DNA from: Chromera velia
Lineage: Eukaryota; Sar; Chromeraceae
NCBI GenBank assembly: GCA_018398765.1
Contig: JAHBMJ010000642.1
Location: 50,185-114,184 of the forward strand
Length of the DNA stretch: 64,000 bases
Reading direction: 5' to 3'
Positions 45,501 through 57,700 of the stretch are shown here, in pieces; positions within the stretch are counted from its first letter, which is position 1; each line of letters opens with the position of its first letter. A program made the translations under genes and the position numbers. The notes beneath the pieces are model-generated. The model did no database searches. It worked only from the letters and a program-made list of their open reading frames with translations, and was not told where the DNA came from.

Positions 45501-48500
45501 CTGTCTAATTAGACAGACGATTCGAGAGATCGCTCAGGACGTTTGGAAGAATCCTCGTCCCCTCCTGATCATCAAAAGAGAAGCTTTCATGGACTTTGTC
45601 GCGTTCGCTGTTGATCAGATGACATCGCAAGTCTATCGTGTGTCCGCCAAATTGGAGGCTCTAGGAGTGGACAGAGCAGCATTGGCAGCCCGACTCTGTC
45701 AGGATTGCCTCGCGTGGTCTCTGAGCTTTGATGCTTTGAGTGTCATTTTTGGGTCTCTCCTCTTTGAGGGTCCCCGAGTTATTTATAGGTGAGTGGAGGT
45801 GAGGGAGGAGAGTCAACTCTTTCTTTTGTTTGTTTGTGCCTCTCCTCTCCTCTGCCTTAATTAATTGATCCATTTCTGTGCAGGAAGGATTGTGTCGTCG
45901 TGGGGCTCGTCGTGATTCGTACTCGTGAATGCCTTTAATTTCTCTTCTTGGAGGATGCTTCCCTGTTATCCATCATTCGAGCTTTCTCGCCTCTTTCTCT
46001 CTTTTCACCTTTTTCCGTCTCTCCCCACCGCCTTCTCCTCATTCCGTCTCTCCTTCATGCGGTACGCACAAGTTCGCATCTTGACTCTCTCTCTCTCTCT
46101 CTCTCCCTCTCCGTGTGTGTATGTGTGTGTGTGTGTGTGTGCAGATACGTCTTGGCTTTATTGAAGTGCTCGGAGGAGAGAATCGTCCTGTGCAGGTCCT
46201 TGGACAGCATCACGCGAGAGCTCCACAAACTCGGGAAGCACGTGGGGTGGAACGGGCGTCCGTCTCTTCGGACTCTGACTGGAACCGCGTTCGGGTTCCG
46301 CGTCTTTTGGGAGGGGCTGAAACTCTCTCGGTCGGTTGGTCGGTCGGTCTGTAAATTTCTCTCGCCCTCGCTCTCTCTCTCGCTCTGTGTGTGTGTGAGA
46401 GAGAGAGAGGGAAAGGCCAGCTATTGACACACAGAGTTATGAGAAACATTGGAGAATGCTGGCGGTTGGTTGGTTGGAATTTACAAAAGATGGTATGTTC
46501 AGAAAACTTTTCTGTCCTTCACTTCCCAGCTCCCTAAATCCTGATCTGATCACGGAGGCAGTTTTGAGTTTCTCCTTGTTCCTCTTCTCTTCTCTTCCTG
46601 CCTAACAAACAAGCAAACAACGTGCTGCTCCTCTTCTAGCACAGTGCCTCCCGCTTTTTCGTTCGTCTTTTCCGTTTCTTCCTTCACTTTGCTTCGTGCA
46701 TCCATCCATCTATCCATTCGATTTTCTTTTCCGCCTGCGCCTTCTCTTTGTGAACCACATAACCGTGAGTGTTGTTGCAGACCGCGTGAGACCTGCCCCC
46801 AACTGTCCACACCTTTTTTCAATGAGGTGAAAAGGGTCAGTCAGTCAGTCAGTCAATCAGTCTGTGTGTTAAGTGTGGTATAATGCCGTCTGTTCGCACG
46901 TTGACGAGCTGTGTCATTCACATGAAGAGTGGTCAAAACATTTGTTCGACGAGCCGTCCACTCCCAAATATGTTCCGGAAGATTTCTCTCTGTGTCTCAT
47001 CTTTACCTTGAGGACAGCTTTCAAGTGCGACAGGCGAAAGTACGCGTTTCAGAGCCAGAGCAAAAGAATTGAGCGACGCTTTTCGCTACTGAAACTCCGA
47101 GGGAGTCTGCGATTCGATCTGTCAAATTGTCTGACTGACTGCAGAGGGAGTTCGTCATCCCGCGGCTCTCTGATGATTCTGCTATGTTGAATCTGGTCAT
47201 GGTCAGTCGGATTTGTTTGTATCAGGCAGTCAGTTTCTTGCTTCACTGAGGATCTCGTTGCCCACTGACTCACTTGCTTTTTTCCTGCGTCAGTCTTTCT
47301 TCATCATTATTGCGAAGCCTGTGTTTCCACTACGTTCAATCTTTTATATTCACTCTCTGTGTTCACCCCTCTTCTTCTTGAATGGCGTTGTCTGTGTCAC
47401 ACATGTTGCTCGTTCCCCCCTTCCCTCCCCTTCCCTCCCTCTTCCTGCCCTTTCATATGCAGTGGGAACGAGTTTGGCGTTGGCTTTCCCCTCATCAGAG
47501 AGTCCGGGTAAGTTGACATGCAGGGGGGGNGGGGGGGGGGGGGAGAATGTGCCTAGCTGCCTGCCTTCACAGGCGGTAACGTTCCTTCCATTCTCGGATC
47601 CTTTCCAGGTGGAGACGGTGGGACGCCTTGGACAGAGTCCACTTTGTGTCTCTGTCTCTGTCTGTCCTTTCGTCTGTCGGTCTGATCCCTTTTTGATTCA
47701 GGCGCTTTTGTTGCTTTGGGGATTTCTTGAATTCTCATTGTGTGCTTCGATGAGTTTGGTCTGTAGGTCTTCCTTCCTTCCTTCATCTGCTCACGGTCGG
47801 TCCTGTATGTGCGCTTTCTGGGCTGATCAAATTTATTGATTCAACATTCTTTTGTGAATCAATCAAATGTGCATGCAGAGACCGCGGCTTGCGTATTGTT
47901 CTGAACGGCACGGCTGCTCTCTGTTGGCTCTGTACCGAATGCTGGAAGAACACGTGAGGCCCCAGAGCCCTATGCTCTTCTTCGTGAGGGACGTGGAAGA
48001 CAGGGTTGGTCCGTCTGTCTGTCTCTTTGCTTTTTTGTTTGTGCTTTTTTTTCTCCGTCCGTTGATGTCCCTTGTTTGACTCAGATCGCACGAGAGAGAC
48101 TCTTTTCCTGCCTGCCTGCTTTCTTCCCCTCCCCCACTTGATGTGATTCCACAAGGCATGCATCCATCGACTCCAATCTTCTCTTTGCCTCTCGAAACAT
48201 CCGCCTGGTGACCCGACTGTCGTTGCTGTCGCATGGGAGGGAGCTTCTTCTTATCTGACTCGTTCCTTTGTTGAAAGATTGATCTTCTTGTCTGACTGAT
48301 TCCTTTGTTGAATTAACGCTTGATGGTGCCCCCCCCCACGTGTCAGAATGTCCAAACTCTCTGCTCAATCAGCCGGTGGAGGGGACATTCTCTCTCTGTT
48401 TCACCTCCCGCTTTTTTTTATGAGTAGTACCCTCTCTCTCCCACCTCTCGTTCTCTCTCTGTGTGTGTATGAATGCGGCCTTTCTCCTCGTGCAGGTGTT

Positions 48501-51480
48501 TGGAGGGTACAGCCCTGCGGTGTTCCATGAAACTTCGGCCTCTCAACTCACTGGTGGGAGTTTTTTGTTTTTTTCTTTCGATTCTGCTCCTGTCTGTCTG
48601 CCCAGTTCTTCACTTCCCCGATTCGTTCCTTCCTACATAGCGTGTCCCTGCTTGAGCCTTTCCCCCTCGCAGTCAATTCATTTGAGAAAAAGTCCCTGTA
48701 TGCGCGCCTTCTTCATGAAAGTTTGAGGAGGTTTCCAACATCGGTGTGTCTCCACTTGATGTTACATACACTCACTGACTTGACTGGCAATGAATGACTA
48801 TCTCTGTGCAAAAATGTGTGTGTGCATGCAGACGTGGTGAAGACTGACGCGTTCGTGTTCACCCTCTGGCCTGTGGCTCGTGTGTTTCGGTGGTCTGGTC
48901 AAAATGACTTTCTGATGGAGGTCCGTGTCCGTCGCCCCCCCCTCCTCTGCTTCTGTGTGTGTGTGCCAAGCTCTCTTTCTTGGGCGGTGTCTGTCTCTGT
49001 TTTTCCATTTGCGACACTTGTGCCCACTGAAATGTTGACGCCTGCGTCTGGACCTGCAGGGCTCTCTTTGTTTTCTCTCTTTCGGGCTTCTCATTCTTTC
49101 CCTCAAGGAGCACTCACTCGTCTTGTCTCCTCTCGCTGTTCTAGGAAAGTATTTCTTTTTCGTTCTCTTCTCTCTGAGTCAACATGTGCAAGAGCTGTGG
49201 GCATGTTGCATGATTGATGAGAGTACTTTTGTGTTCACTGGATTGGTCTGTTCACCTGTCTTGCTTGATTTTCTTTTTGCAGTGTGATCGCCGGTCGTTG
49301 GTCTTCGGCAACAAGTAAGCCTGCCTTTCTTTTTACATTTCGTATTTCTGACTATTGACCGTTTTTTTTTCTTGCTGCCCTCTTGCCCCTTCCCCTCATG
49401 AGAATGCAGAATCACCTCCCATCTGCTCATATTTCAATTTGCTCCTAATTGCTTCCTGGCACGTCGAGCCTGACTCTTCTTTCAATCCAGAAGAGATGTC
49501 TGTCCAGCCTGTCACTCACTTGCGTATACAATGCTTTTTTCACTTCAACATCTTATCGTTCCTCACCTCATCACCTCTCCTCCCTCTCTTCCCCCCCCCA
49601 TTGCCTGCAGTGCCGCGGTGTTTCTCGACGACTTCGTCCATCGAGGGACATCTAAACCCTCTGCGACGTTCAACTCTCCGTCTCTAGTCGTGCCTCTGCA
49701 CTTTCACCACACACATCACCGAAGACACCACCAACAGCCCAGCAGCACTCTCGAGTCTGGGGCTGTGTCGTTCTATTCCGCCCTTCCCGCAAGTCCCGGC
49801 ACTGCCGCAACAGGCAGCCGGATTCCCCCCGCAGCAGGTGCAGGTGCATCTGTGGTGAGGGGACATGCAGGGGGCTCCTTTGTGTCCTCCTTTGACGTTC
49901 CTCGCGCACAGTCCCTCGAACCCCGTCTGATGCTCAACAGAAGCCTCGGGCCGACTGATGAAGCTTCAGTTGCTGTGTGGAACAGCAGGACGACTTCTGC
50001 ACGCGCACGGGAGCCTGAGGGGGGTCCAGGAGGGGGTGTGGCCGGTGTGAGGGGGCAGAAGTCCACCCCCGTGTCACCGCGGCGTGCGGGTGCAAGCACG
50101 GATGCGGGGTCTGTGTCTGTGGGTCCCGAGGAGACTCCCTCTGTTCGCGTCTTCACTCGCAACACCAGACCCCAAGAAGAGAGTGAATGCTGTCGGGCCC
50201 ATTCAATGGAAGGAGGAGGAGGGGGCGCAACTGTGCGACCTCAATCTGCTCCCACTCATGAGAGAGCCCCCTCGAATCACCCACTCCAACAGGAACACCA
50301 TCACCAGTGTGGAGGTCCACCTGCAGAGGGTCTAGGCCCCCGATATTCCCTTGACAGTGGGTATTTTGGAAGAAGAAGTTCGAAGGGGGAGTCCCCGGTT
50401 CCCCTCTCAAAGACGGCAATGGGGGGTCATCACATGCTCACCACCAGCAGCAGCCCAGCCGTCCCCCCAGAGCAGATTCGAATGGATACGAAGGGAACAG
50501 CGAGAGGTTTAGGCATGCAACCAGAGAGCCTTGCAAGGAGCAGGAGTCCATCATTAGAGATTGGAAAGCAGGAGGAGGACCACGAGGGGGGGGGGGATGC
50601 ATCTAACGACCCCCTTTCTGCATTGAATCAGAGACAAGCCCAAGAAGGAGACTCTGCCTCCCCTCTTCCTGCCTTCCCATCCCTGTCTGCTGCATTCAAG
50701 CAAAAGGAGAAAGAGAGGGAGAAGGATGTATTATCCATTCCTCAACAATCAACGCAGAGCGACATTCTAGTCCCTCAAGTGCTCTCGCCAGCAGATCCCT
50801 CAACCCCCGTGGAGGCAACGATTCGATCAGCCCAACGGCCCCGAAGTTCCTCTTTCGGTCTAACCCCTGAAGAAGAGGACATCTCTGCTGCCCCCCTCTC
50901 TTCCTTTGCCTCTCCCAATAGGGAGAGGGCTCTCACCGCCGATGTTGCCACTCTCTCCTCACCAGCAGGTCCCGTCCCGTCGTTGCATGCGAGAGGAGGG
51001 CACCGGCCTGCTGTGGCTGCTGAAACTGACGGGGGCAGCGCGTCAGTATCGCCCGACCACCCAAATCGGCCCCGGATGTCGAGCGTGCCCGCAGCAGCCT
51101 CTGCCGTGCTCAATCACAGCTCGTCCTCTCAACTCCAAGTGCCCGGGCCGCTTCATCTGCAGTCATCGCAATCTGCGCTGTCTGCATCGGAGGAAAGCGG
51201 ACACAGGGACGCGATGAGTGGGGGTGGGGAGGAGACGGTGGCAGTCCATCGCGATCGGGAGAGGAGGAGACGTAGGAAGGGGCATCGGGGGCATCACGGA
51301 GAGAGCGCAGGAGAGTACACGAGGACTTCGTCGTGTCTTTCTTCGTCTGGAGCTTCAGCAGGCATTCAAAGCGGTATCCCGAGCAGGGGTGGCAGAGGCC
51401 ACACGGGCAGCAGAGGTGCAGGCTCTTTGGATAACGATTTCGTTGTACGGTCGTTGGAGGTGTACGTTCTGTTGGATTGA
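42228..51480 (+). CDS. TBC-TLDc protein (TBC1D24-like), both domains interrupted by disordered inserts
   Basis: TBC-TLDc proteins act at membranes, in vesicle traffic and oxidative-stress protection. Fourteen phase-consistent exons: 42228-42335, 42811-42977, 43315-43432, 43724-43769, 43997-45788, 46145-46330, 46781-46826, 47145-47201, 47463-47507, 47879-48004, 48496-48553, 48832-48920, 49283-49314 and 49611-51480. They total 4740 nt, 1579 residues. The start MGQEAS fits N-myristoylation. The TBC first part is RRGVPDGLKRLVWFKAA to VPTFCGG (~91-148). After ~440 low-complexity residues it resumes (~590-760) with SAAKRILWCLSQLFSELEF and YVLALLKCSEERIVLC. TLDc follows (~841-984): ERVWRWLSPHQRVR, LAYCSERHGCSLLALYR, VFGGYSPAVFHETS, DAFVFTLWPVARVFRWSG, CDRRSLVFGNN and FVHRGTSKPSATFNSPSL. 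The last TLDc strand, FVVRSLEVYVLLD, is at the very C-terminus after ~580 disordered residues. No Arg/Gln finger is seen, so it is probably not an active GAP. Confidence 0.9.
42339..42692 (+). repeat. TG/GA microsatellite cluster in intron 1 of the TBC-TLDc gene
   Basis: Alternating GT, GA and GAGT repeats fill most of the first intron, starting four bases after the donor. Confidence 0.9.
46087..46142 (+). repeat. CT then TG tract ending at a splice acceptor
   Basis: A CT run followed by a TG run leads directly into GCAG at 46141-46144, the acceptor of TBC-TLDc exon 6. Confidence 0.9.
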
Positions 51481-54400
51481 AGGCACCGCTTCCACTGTGA
51501 CTTTCACATGCGAGTCGTCACCTCTTCTATCTACAGCACCTCTTTCACATAATTTCATACATCCTTCATTCTTATTTAGCTCCATTCAAATATCTACAAA
51601 GACTACAATCAAATTTTAGACCAGATTTTGGAATGATATTCCCTTATTAGAACCAGAGCTGGTTATTTTTTTAAATTTTGCTTTATTAGATGGAATCATA
51701 CATACTTTAATATATATCAGAGAGATAATAAATGAATTTATTCATTGATAATCATTGATATTTAAATTCCGCTCTAGGGCTTTTCCGCTATTATGATATA
51801 CTACTATGTCTATCCACTACTAGATTTAAATTAGCAAAGCAACGTGTAGGGCAAGCGAGCCTCAATCGTTCTGCAAGCTAGCTTCAGTCCGCATCTAGGC
51901 TCAGATATTAGACCCTGCCTTCGGGACGTAGCTACCGAAGCTGTCACAGTATGCTATGACAGCTGTAGCCTGTAGGCAGCTGCAGTACTGCTTGACCTAG
52001 TGCTTGATTCAGACCGGCCTTTGCTAGCCTCAACCTAGGCCTTAACTCAAACTTTTCGATCGTTTCAAGCAACGGAATCAAGTTCGTTGCTGGTTTTGAG
52101 GCTTGAAAATCCATCTGACATTGGGATGTCTCGTGCTACTAATAATTACTAATATATAGGCACAGGTTTTAAGAGTAACTCATTTAGTTTGGTAACTGGG
52201 CGGCCACCTAGGCGGCCATACATTATCAAACTGAGACACACTGTGACACGCGCAAACAAAATATCATACCGTGAAACTAAGGCATAGTAACATGAGCTTA
52301 AAGTTGCAGAGGAAGATGATGTTAGACAGCAGAGCAGTTCTCTATACAAATCAATCAATCGATCAAGAGATAGAACGAGACAGAAGTTTATGTGAGCTGA
52401 TCGAGACCAAACAGTTTACAAGACGCAGGAGTCTGTGAATACCTAGATGCTTTCACACAAACAGGTACACATGTAGTCCCGGTCTATACAACAATCATGG
52501 GGGTAAGTTGCCATATCATAACCCCCATGATGACCCTATGATAAACTCTCCTATCCCGGACTCATGGGGACCGCGGCATTTCGGACACATCCCAAACCCG
52601 TGGGGCTACTAGCCGTGCATGGGGGCACAGATCCGGCACCATGCAAGTGAGCCACCAAGGCGGCAAGAAAAGTTTTTGATCACCAGATGGATGTCTGAAT
52701 ACTTTATGCAAGTTGAACATCGAGAGGCCTTGCAGCATACATGCACATCGATCGATTTATAATAATATCATATATCTACTCTGAAACCAAACCGAATAAA
52801 AATGCAATAGAATGCTGACAAAGCGACTGACCAAAGCAAAATAAAGCGTTCTTCAACAAAAAAAGAGTTCCAACGCAGCGTACAGAAGCTTCCTGGAACT
52901 GATCGCTGTCGAGTTGGAATGTGATCTCCACCCAAGATTATTCAAGTCTCATAGATGGAAACCCAAGTTCGATCCAGGTATGCATGCCCAGACAAAGCCC
53001 GGCAAGCACCCTTCCTCATAAAGCTAGCCCCCTTCCCAAACAGAACAAACGCACGAGTAAGAGAAGAAAGCTTTTGAATGCAGCTAGAAGCGGCAGGAAA
53101 GAGGAGGCCGCTTCTAGACGGGCAGCCCAGTCTGTTGCAGATATATATCGGAACTTGCATGTAAGACCCCTGAGGCTCGAGCATGTATCTCGATCTTGCC
53201 TTATTAAAGAATGAAATCGAAAGCTGTGGAAAGCTGTTTCTACCCTTTCAAGCGCAAACTGTAGCTACAAGGAAGGTCTTTGGCAGGACAGATGGCTTTC
53301 CGTTTCGACTGGCTTGCAGTGTGCTTCCAGATCGAAGCCAGCTTATTTCAGACAGACTGGATTCATGCACATACACACGCATGCATATCTTACTATACGG
53401 GATACATGCACCCAACCAGTTGGGTGAGTGCCTTGGGGGGGTCCGCTAATTGATGCACACCATCGGGAGCTTAGGCATATATATCCAAGTTATGTGCTGC
53501 CATGGGGCGGGGGCCACGGCAGCGAAGTATGCTTTTTGGGACCGCGCGCACGTCATATGCATGTGCAACTCTGTGCGAATTACTTGAGGAGCATGCGTGC
53601 GCAAAGTAATTAAGGCATGTGCGATCACGGCTCCGTACGAGTTGCTTGAGGGGCATATTTTGGAACTTGGGCGACACCGACCGTGAAAGAGACAGAACCG
53701 ATCCCCCCCCAAAAAATGAAAAAATGCGTTATGCGAGTGCGTGCAATCTCAGGGCCTCTCGGTACATAATGTTTTGAGCTTTTATTGTAAACAAAAATTT
53801 CAAAACTTGCATGTGTTTAAAAAAAATCGTACACAAATTTCTAGACCAATTTGTATCAAATTTGATAATCAAAAAGTTTATTTGACTAGAGATTCGATCA
53901 TTTCGCTGGTCATTTAAATTCAACATAACTAAAAATATTTAGAAAAATATGGTTTAAAGTGTTAGTTAAAGCGAAATAATATTTATAGTTTTGAATTTTT
54001 TTTTTACGTTTTTTTAATTGTACATTGAATTGAATTGAAACCGTTTTAAATGGAGTTAAAGCGGGTCAGCATACCTCATATACCTCTTTGGCTCTAGGCC
54101 GGGCCTGAAGGGGCCTCTCTAAGGGCCTCTGGCCAACTGCGGGGCACACACTAGATCGAAAACCTTTATATACAACGTTAATATTACGTAACAACATCGT
54201 AACAACTATTCTTTTATACAATAAAAATTATATCGATCCAAATAGGTTCTAATTAGGAAATTTGGATTCTAATTGTGCCAATGGGTCCCAATTGACTCTA
54301 AATTGACATAAGGTATAATGATGCATGCATGCGAGGTTATGCAAGGTGTCAGAACTCAGTGAATTCTAGGGTCAATTTGCCAGTGAATTTATTTTTCATA

Positions 54401-54717
54401 TATACATCTACTTACAACTCGCTATGACTATAGCGTCATGAAATTGATCTTTGATCGGCCTCGCCGTCGAAGGTCCCCCTGCATGTTTTCCATAGAACTG
54501 CATTTCTAGACCAAGATTGAATTTCCTCCTTCGGCACTGAATCGACCAGGACGATCGTTACGGTTTCGGGAAAAAACGAAAATCAGTTGACGCGAACCCA
54601 ATGCGTCCTTGGCTCCACCAAGCGACGTCGTCTCAGCGGCCCCTACCCAACCCGTGCCTCTTTTTCTTCCTCCTCACCTCTATTCCCCCACACCCCTCCC
54701 CCACAGCCAATCCTCTC
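51481..54717. other. A+T-rich intergenic region, no gene seen
   Basis: Over 3.2 kb without supported coding sequence. Minor structures: a perfect 10-bp hairpin TCATGGGGGT/ACCCCCATGA at about 52495-52530, and an imperfect 26-bp direct repeat (TGCGAATTACTTGAGGAGCAT near 53573 versus TACGAGTTGCTTGAGGGGCAT near 53635). No terminal inverted repeats were found. Confidence 0.6.
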
Positions 54718-57700
54718 TTAGCGAACTTTCGCCTTTGCTGCGGCTACCATCCTCTCCTTCTGGATTAGATGGCAGGACTCGTTGACCAGATCAAGGACTC
54801 TGCAGGCAGAAAAGGGAGGAAGAAAGGGGGGGAGGGAAAAAGTTGCTGAAGAGGTGGGGAGGGAGATCACAGCGGAGAAGTCGCACAAAAACATCGGCAA
54901 AGAGTCTAGCCTGCCTTTGTTGCTCTCTCTTTTCTGACTGATGCTGGGTTACTGTCCCTCAGCGCTGGCAGCAGCCCGTCTTCGCGTTTTGTCTTCCCTT
55001 TTTTTCCGTCTCCAGAAAAGAAGAGACGACAGCTCAATCCACAGACCCCACATCTTTTGCTTGTCTCCTAGGCCCCTTCTCTCCGGACCTTTCTCGGAGC
55101 ACAACCAGAAGCCAGCGAACGACGACCGACTACAGAAAAAAGACGTCGACTAGACATGACAGCCGGTCGGCCGAACCGCTTGAGAGGCCACGAACGCAAC
55201 TGTAGAATAAAGAAAGGAATCTGAAAAGAGAATGACTGACTCACTCCCTCACTCACTGACTCACTCACTCACTTTTGCACGTCCTGGTTCCACACAGACG
55301 GCAGAGCGGTGGAGTCCTTCTTCTCCCCGAAGGTCACTTCTTTCGCTGGCCTGCGAATGAAGATTCAATCGTTGCAGAGAGAATGGACGTGTCCACACAT
55401 TCAAGGGGGCGATAGATACTTGTGGTGGCTTGTTGAGCCCACTAGTCGCGCATGTGACACGAGACTTTCGCCGCATTTCTCTCTTAGGGAGGGAGGAATG
55501 AAGCGAGTGCTTAAGGAAAAAAAGAAAAGAAAACAGAGGTATCGAAGGAGGGAAACTCACACAGAGAGCCAGAAAGAAAGAGACTGAGTCGATGTAATCC
55601 ACACAGACAAAAGGAGAGAAATGCACAACAAAAAGCAGCCCCTACTCCCTCTCTGCCCCGCTGGCACCTAACCACGTCAAAAACTAAGAAAAGAAAAAAA
55701 AGGGAGAACAGAAAATGTGTGGGGAACAGACACATAGAGAGGAAGGACAGATGCGCAAGAGAAGACTCCCTTCCTCTCTTCTCCCTCTGTGCTCATTCGT
55801 TACAAACCTCTCTCTGTCTCCTCTTTCAAAACAGACCTATCGATTTTGGCAGCCACAGATTTTGCACACACCAACTCTGCCGTCTCCTTTTCGCACTCCT
55901 GCAGGGGAAGGAAAGAAGATGAGGAGGGAAGGGGAAACGTGTGCGAGAGAAGGACGTGACATGAAGCAAGCCCAACGACGGGAGGGAAAGTAAGTGCAGA
56001 ATTAAAAGAGTCGGCAGAAAGGCAGGAAAGAAACTTGCACATCCAGCCGCTTTGACCAAAACATCTGCCCCGCCCTCACATTTCCTCGCTGTCTCCTTCT
56101 TTCCTTGGAGGACAAATTCCGCTGCTGTGTGTCTGTCTGTCTGTCTCTCTGCCCACTTGCTTCTGCGTTTCCCTGCCTTCCTGACGAATTGACAGAAAAA
56201 CACGAACACGAACACGGACACACAAATACACATACACATGTGACTCACCGGCTTCAACCAGAATAGCTCAATTCATTCTCTCACAGCAAACACGAGGTCG
56301 TCTCTGTTTTGCGCAAAGACAACAGACTGCATGTTTCTCTTCCCTCTCTGGACTTTTGTCGAGCAGCGACAGCCTGTACGTTTCTTTCTGTTTCATACAG
56401 GCAGACAGAAAGAAAGCACACCTACTGACATCTTCGGTGACCGCGAGAACTTCTGCGAGCCGGACCAGGCCGATCTTTGTGTAGTACTGGGCGACGACCT
56501 TAATGTTCTGCACACATACATACATACATATATACATGCACACATACATACACACATACACGCATGCATGCATGGATGCACTCACAGATCGATGCAGCAG
56601 AGCATAGTAGAGTGGAAGAAAGCAGATCGAGCGAGCAGTACAAGGCCAAGCAAAGACATCACAGTCTATCAAATTTGCCAGTCAAAAAGAAACACGCATC
56701 GTATCGGCACGCAGGCATCGATTGGGACTTTCTTTCATAGGGAAAGGAGAGGAAACAAATCCAGAATTGTGGAAGAAGACATACACACATACATACATTC
56801 ATAGGGAAAGGAAACAAATCCAAAATTGTGGAAGAAGACATACACACATACATACATACATACATCCATTCATAGGGAAAGGAAACAAATCCAAAATTGT
56901 GGAAGAAGACATACACACATACATACATACATACATTCATAGGGAAAGGAAACAAATCCAAGATTGTGGAAGAAGACATACACACATACATACATACATA
57001 CATTCATAGGGAAAGGAAACAAATCCAAAATTGTGGAAGAAGACATACACACACACACATACATACATCCATTCATAGGGAAAGGAAACAAATCCAAAAT
57101 TGTGGAAGAAGACAAGACGGACAGACTGGAGTGGACGGGAGAAAAAAGGATCGATATGACAATTAAGTGATGCATGTATCTCGATGCCCTGCAGCGCCTG
57201 TATCTCGATGCCCTGCAGCGCCTTCAAAGACAAGAAAGCCGTCCCAGAAAGCGCCACCCCCTGTCAAAGCAGTCGAAAAAAAAAAGAGGACCGACGGACG
57301 TGTTGGATGATCCTCTTCCGAAGGAGACCCCAGCGCTCCGACCCCCTGAGAGACCAGATTGAAGAGAGAGAAAACGAAAAGGATTAGAGAGCATTTCTTG
57401 CTGATACATTTATAAAAAGACGCCAACAGGACAGCGTGACAGAAATCGATTCTCTTCAGAAAAGCAAATCAAATGGCACGCGTGTGCAAACAGAAAGGAA
57501 GGAAGGAAGAAAGAAAGAAAGAAAAAAAGGAAGAAAGAAAGAAGGAAAGGGGGAGGACCGCCTTCCTTCCTTCCAACTAGGCAAGCAAATCGGGGGAGCA
57601 ATTTAATGAAAACAAAAAAGTGAGTCCCGCGAGAAAGGCACACACAAATACAAGTTCTTTCCAGCCTTCCACTTGTTCCCTCAATTTTCCCAATAGACAG

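Noticed and set aside
46840-47190. Open frame with HVDELCHSHEEWSKHLF between TBC and TLDc exons
   Set aside because: Tempting as an exon, but the phase-consistent chain passes directly from 46826 to 47145, and no acceptor fits this stretch.
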